From: Geodermatophilus poikilotrophus | GTDB lineage: Bacteria > Actinomycetota > Actinomycetes > Mycobacteriales > Geodermatophilaceae | Direction: 5' to 3' | Assembly (NCBI RefSeq): GCF_900111455.1 | Contig: NZ_FOIE01000004.1 | Location: 62,001 to 126,000 of the forward strand | Length of the DNA: 64,000 nucleotides | Position numbers and translations under genes: made by a program | Shown: piece by piece, positions 59,701 through 64,000 of the stretch | Numbering within the stretch: the first letter of the stretch is position 1 | Layout: each line of letters opens with the position of its first letter | Notes under the pieces: model-generated | Seen by the model: the letters and a program-made list of their open reading frames with translations, nothing else | The model's database searches: none | Told to the model about the DNA's origin: nothing

Positions 59701-61348
59701 TGCCCCGCCGACCGACTCGGCCGAGCAGTTGCCGGTCGTGGCGGGGCTCGCTGCTGTGACCGAGCAGGATGAGCAGGCTGCCACCGTTCTCCCGGGCTCG
59801 TTCGTCGAGCGGGATGTCCACGCCCCGGCCGGCCTGTCGGGTGGAGACCAGCACTACGGCGGGCCGTCCGGCATCCTCGAACTGCCTCTCCTGCGCGGCC
59901 GACTCGCCCAGCGCCAGTCGGACGTCCACGTCTTCGGGCAGGGTCTCCCGCAACCGGCTGCAGAGCTGGTACACCGTGGGTTTGGCCGAGGCGACCACGA
60001 GCAGCGGCCGGAGGGGGGCCTCGCGGGCGGCCACCTGCTCGATGTGCTCCTCCGCGTCAGCCAGTGACGGGAAGTAGAGATCCGGACGGCGACCGTGACG
60101 TCGCTTGTGCCGCGGGCGGATGATCGCCAGCGGCAACTGGGCTAGTAGCAGGTACTCGACGGCCTCGTCGACGACCGTGCCGGACGTCCCGGCGAAGTGG
60201 TCGAATCCCAGGAGCGTGTCCAGGCCTGAGGTGACGTGGATCGCCTGCAAGTGTGGCGGAACCATCAGGCCGCGGGCGCTCGCGAGAGGCGCCACCCAGT
60301 CCGGGGTCACCTCCGGGCGGCGCCAGCCGCTCTGCGGGTCCAAGGGGACGACCCGGTGGTTGATGATCTCGTAGTCCCTGCCCTCGACAGCCTCGAACAG
60401 GCCGGCGTAGGCGAGTTCGATGTCGCGGTAGAGCCCCAGGTGCTGGGCTTCGTCGAGAAGGGTCCCGGACACGTCGCGCACGTGCTGCTGACCAGCGGCG
60501 GTCAGGTACACGCGCTTGATGTTGGGATCTCTTGCACGCTCGACGTGCCGGTCGCCCAGTTCTCGTGCCAGGGAGGCGGCCAGACGCCAGTTCTTGGTCC
60601 GCGCGGACACGGCCCGAGTGATCCGGTACGTGTCCGACTCGGCGTCGAGGAGGATGGCGTCGACCTCGTCCACCAGTACGGCGGCGGCCCGCAGCGAGCG
60701 CTGGTCGGTTCCCGGCACCAGGTCGTCATCGAGCTTTCGGAAGACGAGGGAGTTCGCCGTGGTGTAGACGACGCGCGCATCCCAGGTCCGCCAACCGCGG
60801 GCCTCATACCCCTTCGGCAGGGCGGCGCCGACGGAGATGCCGAGCGCGGTCCAGTACGGGGCCGTCTTGGCGGCGTCCCGGATGGCCAGGTACGGGTTGG
60901 CCGTCACCACGTAGACCCGGTCGTGCCGGCGAAGCAGGGCTAGTGCCGCCACCATCAGCGCAAACGTCTTCCCTTCTCCGGTGTCCATCTGCACGAGCGA
61001 GCCGCGCATGAGGTGGGCCGCGCACTGGACCTGCTCTTCGTAAAGCGACGTGCCGCGTGGGGTCCCCTGCGGAGGAAAACGGCGGAAGGCAGCGCAGGCC
61101 AACGCCAGGGCCTCGGCGTCGCGCTCGTCCAGCCGCTGACCGATCAGCCGGTAGCGACCGGCGTCCTCCTCGGTGGGCACCGCGGCCTTCGGCGCGTGGA
61201 CCAGCCGGTGACAGGCCTCGCGGAGCGCGGCGTCGTTCAGAGCAGCGTGGCTCGCTGCCAGCTCCAACGCCCGCCGGGCGGTGGACTCCCCGTTGAAGCC
61301 GCTCAGGGCCTGCGTGATCGTCCCCACCAGGAACCCGAGCCGGCTCAT
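56711..61348 (-). CDS. SecA-like ATPase fused to a polytopic membrane domain
   Basis: A 1545-residue protein. Residues 55-570 are a SecA-type motor: Walker A MDTGEGKT (121-128), DEVD box (227-230), a preprotein-binding-like insert (about 280-395, with LFEAVEGRDYEIIN and FAGTSGT), motif V STRQAGRGVDIPL and motif VI QLLGRVGRRGNP. Residues 570-1100 are helical and unassigned. From about 1115 to the end there are ten or eleven membrane helices, which normal SecA lacks; SecA's zinc-binding tail is missing. ATG 61348 has GGGGGAAG close upstream. AT-ending codons such as CTA, AAT and TTA-phase words are visibly commoner than in neighbours, hinting at transfer. It lies between pncA and serB. Role unknown; energised transport of protein is inferred. 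Confidence 0.85.
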   Translation of the reverse strand: MSRLGFLVGTITQALSGFNGESTARRALELAASHAALNDAALREACHRLVHAPKAAVPTEEDAGRYRLIGQRLDERDAEALALACAAFRRFPPQGTPRGTSLYEEQVQCAAHLMRGSLVQMDTGEGKTFALMVAALALLRRHDRVYVVTANPYLAIRDAAKTAPYWTALGISVGAALPKGYEARGWRTWDARVVYTTANSLVFRKLDDDLVPGTDQRSLRAAAVLVDEVDAILLDAESDTYRITRAVSARTKNWRLAASLARELGDRHVERARDPNIKRVYLTAAGQQHVRDVSGTLLDEAQHLGLYRDIELAYAGLFEAVEGRDYEIINHRVVPLDPQSGWRRPEVTPDWVAPLASARGLMVPPHLQAIHVTSGLDTLLGFDHFAGTSGTVVDEAVEYLLLAQLPLAIIRPRHKRRHGRRPDLYFPSLADAEEHIEQVAAREAPLRPLLVVASAKPTVYQLCSRLRETLPEDVDVRLALGESAAQERQFEDAGRPAVVLVSTRQAGRGVDIPLDERARENGGSLLILLGHSSEPRHDRQLLGRVGRRGNPYTAYFCNHPDDDLVSLIPLGARVGRAWPRRGVESRTMDRGLHSLQRSLRQLKLQRFAGNVTAKRADGDVYRMLEGWRRAAQEHTDGSLFGRPFLEHIATTFIAYHLPSLGTETVTQPEAARIAAQVGGALGLDGPADELHVRVLGQAGEAAKQIITTHLVDRLDEAMRENVRRTEELTAQHHAAAAAAWGLQVLAVLRARVDRLSGAAPAPAHVCLPPGWARAGTPGPRFSWADAREWVREGLAQRLGAPVRVPDTAQVAPSAENPDETTQILQELRGLVVRTVRLPVTPGAPAAADLEALSEGLSRAVGRFQERVAAVPLADAAARKTRGRDPVSIVSETLTETSDAVNDGLQRLRFQVTQRQLSALRHQSAYCAGTEDLLKVHESNLVKQLVVNLRKGADPAVLDALFTARDASVYVPPSIGEVTDFARRFTPPATADDDLDHRPSGERDTLVRYFLDSLANTGDARRGPRPEEVAPALNALLDATPLAAMSTPEGVAEAMDRWRKDPVRLRPMPWRRRKVDRTVRDFLDFLNAQGVVARRPKGVRTRSQVMWRRATARLGAPRLAAGVLTVTAAVAVGLFLAMAHVGGPVSSTGWGRLLDLSLSGGMLGAASVLGPALVATLGATFVGWLPRGYGDVVGNSPAERILALLAAITVSIWLANAAEPTRGWARDAVVVAVLLAAAVVVRNLVWTAQNVGRVHVPAALIGVFVLGVALPALGRQHGTAVIVPALLGVAVILSRGLFRLRLPVSSMQWTEDGGDAGHAVPSMVPLPVPERWPAHCYALLAALATGAVLRGRLDALGESLVTGAVYLVVYSLWARRLAVTATAPGRWTSRLRGANQAYRPTAGRPTLESGLASLRRLLVAREVATASLIVVCAVLVGSVGSLFGGPDVNLGLLAAGLGIIGAELISAAVLSLSQVVGSERPAGGGDTETLSGSMVGDVQEVLTRFGKRVSLLVVAFLVLRGIADLIDVWEVAAGLWRWVEDVLAQP

Positions 61349-61499
61349 CGCTTCCCCCAGGCGTGCAGACCCCACCGCGCGGGGGTTGTCAGTGGTCGCG
61401 GAACCGCCCCCACCGTCCCTCTCCCCGACGGCGGGAGGATAGGCGGCTGGCAGGGCGCGCAGAACCTTCCAGCGTCCGCCTGCGCATCGCCCGGAACGG

Positions 61500-62072
61500 T
61501 CAGCCCTCGGGGATTTGCTCCTCCAGGCGCACGCCAGCCGTGCGCAGCTGCTCCAGCGCGGCGTCGGTGGTGGCCTCGCTGACGCCGGCGGTGAGCGGCA
61601 GCAGCACCCGCGTCGCGAACCCCTCGGCGACGGCGTCCAGCGCGGTCGCTCGCACGCAGTGGTCGGTGGCGATGCCGACGACGTCGACGGCGTCGACCCC
61701 GTGCGCGCGCAGCCAGTCGGCGAGGGGCACGCCGTCCGACACCCCCTCGAAGCCGGAGTAGGCGGCGGCGTGCTCGCCCTTGTCGAACACCGCCTCGATG
61801 GGCTCCCGTTCCAGTCGAGGGTGCAGCTCGACGCCGTCCGTGCCGACGACGCAGTGCGCCGGCCACGTCTCGACGAAGTCCGGTTGCTCGGCGAAGTGGC
61901 CACCGGGGTCGACGTGGTGGTCGCGGGTGGCCACCACGTGCGCGTACTCGGCGGCGTGCGCGCGGACGTGCCCGCTGATCGCGGCGGCGACGTCCGCGCC
62001 ACCGGCGACGGCGAGACTGCCGCCCTCGCAGAAGTCGTTCTGCACGTCCACGACCACCAGGGCGCGGGTCAT
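61500..62072 (-). CDS. pncA: Nicotinamidase
   Basis: A 190-residue isochorismatase-fold enzyme. Catalytic residues are Asp9 (VVDVQNDF), Lys98 (FDKGEHAAAYS) and Cys139 (GIATDHCVRATA); metal ligands lie in ATRDHHVDPGGHF. It converts nicotinamide to nicotinate for NAD salvage. It follows pncB on the same strand with a 10-nt gap, so the two form an operon that does the first two salvage steps. The ATG at 62072 is preceded by GAGGACGAG. Confidence 0.95.
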   Translation of the reverse strand: MTRALVVVDVQNDFCEGGSLAVAGGADVAAAISGHVRAHAAEYAHVVATRDHHVDPGGHFAEQPDFVETWPAHCVVGTDGVELHPRLEREPIEAVFDKGEHAAAYSGFEGVSDGVPLADWLRAHGVDAVDVVGIATDHCVRATALDAVAEGFATRVLLPLTAGVSEATTDAALEQLRTAGVRLEEQIPEG

Positions 62073-62082
62073 CTCGTCCTCC

Positions 62083-63366
62083 TCAGGCCGTCAGTGTCTC
62101 GATGGCGCAGTCCCCGCGGGACAGCGCGAACGCCTCGGCCGGCATCGCCCCCCGCGCCCGTTCGTGGTGGGCGCGGGCGGCGGCCAGCGCCTCCCGTGGA
62201 GTGGCCGGCGCGCACAGCTCGCCGCCCCGGACCAGCTCGACGAGCAGCGACCGGTCGCCGTCCCGCGGCAGGACCGGCTCGCTGGTGACCACCTCGGCGG
62301 TCGCCGTCCCGGAGGCGTCGTGCCGGCGGACGGCGGACTTGCGCCCACCCACCGAGTTCTTGCCCTCGGAGCGCTTGGCCACCGGGACGCCGTCGCGCTC
62401 GACGAGCTTGTAGACCATCCCCGCGGTCGGCGCCCCGGAGCCGGTGACCAGCGAGGTGCCGACGCCGTAGCCGTCGACCGGGGCGGCCATCAGCCCGGCG
62501 ATGGCGAACTCGTCGAGGTCGCTGGTGACGATGATGCGCGTGCCCGTCGCACCGAGGGAGTCGAGCAGCTCGCGGGCGTGGGCGGCCAGCGTGGGCAGGT
62601 CGCCGGAGTCCAGCCGGATGGCGCCGAGCTCCGGGCCGGCGACCTCGACCGCCGTCCGGATGCCCTGGTCGACGTCGTAGGTGTCGACCAGCAGCGTGGT
62701 GCCGACCCCGAGGGCGGCGACCTGGGCGCGGAAGGCGGCGGCCTCGTCGTCGTGCAGCAGCGTGAAGGCGTGCGCGCTGGTGCCGGTCGTCGGCACCCCG
62801 TAGCGGTGGCCGGCCTCGAGGTTGGAGGTGGCGGCGAAGCCCACCAGGTGGGCGGCCCGGGCGGCGGCGACCGCGGCGTCCTCGTGCGTGCGGCGGGAGC
62901 CCATCTCGATGCAGGGGCGCTCGCAGGCCGCGGCCACCATGCGGGCGGCGGCCGAGGCGATCGCGCTGTCGTGGTTGAGCACCGAGAGCACCAGCGTCTC
63001 CAGCAGCACCCCCTCGGCGAAGGGCGCGCGGACGGTGAGGACGGGGGAGCCGGGGAAGAACAGCTCGCCCTCGGCGTAGCCGTCGACGTCCCCGCTGAAG
63101 CGGAACGAGGCCAGCCAGTCCAGCAACCGGGAGTCGGTGAGCCCCTGCTCGCGCAGCGCGGCGAGGTCCTCGTCGGTGAACCGGAAGTCGGGGAGCGCCT
63201 CCAGCAGCCGGCCGGTGCCGGCGAGCACGCCGTAGCGGCGGCCGTGCGGGAGCCGCCGGGCGAAGACCTCGAACACGCAGTCGCGGTCGGCGGTGCCGTC
63301 GGCCAGGGCCGCGGCGACCATGGTCAGCTCGTACCGGTCGGTGAGCAGGGCGGGACCCGTCGGCAT
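62083..63366 (-). CDS. pncB: Nicotinate phosphoribosyltransferase
   Basis: A 427-residue enzyme joining nicotinate and PRPP to give nicotinate mononucleotide. Typical segments are [10 protein letters not shown] at the start, [42 protein letters not shown] (with the His that is phosphorylated), IRLDSGDLP and the YKLVER region. It is first in the pncB-pncA operon. A TAGGCT hexamer (63375-63380) ends 8 nt before the ATG, so the message may be leaderless. It is divergent from clpS. Confidence 0.95.
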   Translation of the reverse strand: MPTGPALLTDRYELTMVAAALADGTADRDCVFEVFARRLPHGRRYGVLAGTGRLLEALPDFRFTDEDLAALREQGLTDSRLLDWLASFRFSGDVDGYAEGELFFPGSPVLTVRAPFAEGVLLETLVLSVLNHDSAIASAAARMVAAACERPCIEMGSRRTHEDAAVAAARAAHLVGFAATSNLEAGHRYGVPTTGTSAHAFTLLHDDEAAAFRAQVAALGVGTTLLVDTYDVDQGIRTAVEVAGPELGAIRLDSGDLPTLAAHARELLDSLGATGTRIIVTSDLDEFAIAGLMAAPVDGYGVGTSLVTGSGAPTAGMVYKLVERDGVPVAKRSEGKNSVGGRKSAVRRHDASGTATAEVVTSEPVLPRDGDRSLLVELVRGGELCAPATPREALAAARAHHERARGAMPAEAFALSRGDCAIETLTA

Positions 63367-63418
63367 GGTCCCGGAGCCTAGGCGGGGCCGCCGGGGGCCA
63401 CCGCCCGGGACGGTCTCC

Positions 63419-63431
63419 TACAGTGGAGCCG
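63419..63431 (+). promoter_or_regulatory. -10 element of clpS, likely leaderless
   Basis: TACAGT (63419-63424) ends 6 nt before the clpS GTG. Confidence 0.45.
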
Positions 63432-63727
63432 TGGCCGGACCACTCGCGCCGACACGGACGCCGGAGGAGACCGTCGAGGAGCACGGTGACCTCGACCGGC
63501 CCTGGGTCACCATCGTCTGGAACGACCCGGTCAACCTCATGACCTACGTGACCTACGTGTTGCAGGAGCTGTTCGGCTACGACGAGCCGACGGCGACCAC
63601 GCTGATGCTGCAGGTGCACGAGGAGGGGAAGGCCATCGTGAGCTCCGGGCCGCGGGAGCGCATGGAGCACGACACCAGCCGGCTGCACGCCTACGGGCTG
63701 TGGGCCAGCTACCAGCGCGACGCATGA
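63431..63727 (+). CDS. clpS: ATP-dependent Clp protease adaptor ClpS
   Basis: A 98-residue N-end-rule adaptor. The core has [20 protein letters not shown], then [20 protein letters not shown], both typical of actinobacterial ClpS. It delivers substrates with bulky N-terminal residues to ClpAP/ClpCP. GTG 63431 is supported by the -10 element 6 nt upstream. The stop overlaps the next ATG (ATGA). Confidence 0.95.
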   Translation: MAGPLAPTRTPEETVEEHGDLDRPWVTIVWNDPVNLMTYVTYVLQELFGYDEPTATTLMLQVHEEGKAIVSSGPRERMEHDTSRLHAYGLWASYQRDA

Positions 63728-64000
63728 GGCCGTTCCGCCGCAGGGGGCACGAGCTGCTGGCCCGGCTCGAGCCGGCCGAGGCCCGCATCCTCGCGCTGCT
63801 GCTCGACCAGCTCGAGCAGCTGCTCACCGCCGACGCCGAGGACGTCGCCGGCGACCCGGTGCTCGACCGGCTGCTGCCCGCCGGTCACCGCAGCGATCCG
63901 GAGGTGGCCGCCGACTACCGCGAGCTGACCGAGTCCTCGCTGCGGGCGGGCAAGGCCGATGACCTGGCCACCGTCCGCGCCGGCCTGCCCCTGGACGGCG
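63724..64000 (+). CDS. DUF2017 family protein, N-terminal part
   Basis: The first 92 residues of a soluble helical protein: [34 protein letters not shown] and [18 protein letters not shown] match DUF2017, which follows clpS in most actinobacteria. Function is unknown, a link to ClpS-dependent proteolysis being inferred from this constant pairing. It overlaps the clpS stop by 4 nt and runs off the right edge. Confidence 0.9.
   Translation, partial: MRPFRRRGHELLARLEPAEARILALLLDQLEQLLTADAEDVAGDPVLDRLLPAGHRSDPEVAADYRELTESSLRAGKADDLATVRAGLPLDG

Overview
The window looks like chromosome from a high-GC actinobacterium, most likely of the Geodermatophilaceae (Geodermatophilus/Blastococcus/Modestobacter). 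This is inferred from very high GC at third codon positions, frequent GTG starts, many candidate leaderless starts, and content such as a DUF5994 protein, an RGCVC-type small protein, ANTAR and MEDS regulators, actinobacterial ClpS-DUF2017, aa3 oxidase ctaD and IdeR-type iron boxes. Identification is from the translated sequences only; no database search was possible.

Layout. 1-2.3 kb: end of galM, a DUF5994 protein and an epimerase. 2.5-3.7 kb: a TauE/SafE exporter behind a short Cys-containing leader peptide. 3.7-9.3 kb: an ECF sigma factor divergent from a zinc-finger anti-sigma factor that leads a tightly coupled copper operon (CopC-CopD, YcnI, Sco1 and a metal-motif membrane protein). 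9.3-13.6 kb: four overlapping genes on the minus strand (polyol dehydrogenase, HAD phosphatase, CDP-glycerol-type transferase, nucleotidyltransferase) that read as a CDP-polyol/teichoic-acid-like pathway. 14.0-14.8 kb: an M23 endopeptidase with a close paralogue at 47.2 kb. 14.88-19.73 kb: a decayed genomic island starting at tRNA-Ala(GGC) and ending at a truncated copy of that tRNA's 3' half; inside are broken IS256, desaturase and PP2C genes plus intact YihY and acetate-transporter genes. 19.8-29.9 kb: regulators (MEDS-STAS, GAF-ANTAR, OmpR-type regulator, REC-degenerate HPT, PAS kinase), a bile-acid symporter and an envelope-stress trio (DUF3618, holin-like, Ala/Gln-rich membrane protein).

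30-41.7 kb: two IdeR-box iron genes (siderophore-interacting protein, siderophore-binding lipoprotein), zinc metallopeptidase, formate/nitrite channel, ATP-grasp enzyme, an SDR with its active site replaced, methyltransferase and a phosphoribosyltransferase-hydrolase fusion. 41.8-50.4 kb: ABC-F protein, an HTH-like protein, MFS, alcohol dehydrogenase, second M23, CDF transporter and CtaG-type assembly protein. 50.7-56.7 kb: phosphoesterase, MFS, RlmA-like methyltransferase, ctaD and serB. 56.7-61.3 kb: a 1545-residue SecA-like ATPase fused to a polytopic membrane domain, lying between serB and pncA. 61.5-64 kb: pncA and pncB, with clpS-DUF2017 divergent.

Two things cut across the window. First, a dispersed hairpin repeat starts a few bases after the stop codons of about a dozen loci; its stem arms differ between copies but stay complementary, which argues for a conserved RNA structure. 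Second, copper and iron handling recur: the copper operon fits with the CtaG-type protein and ctaD further along, and the iron genes carry iron boxes. The SecA-membrane fusion is the best candidate for an undescribed system.
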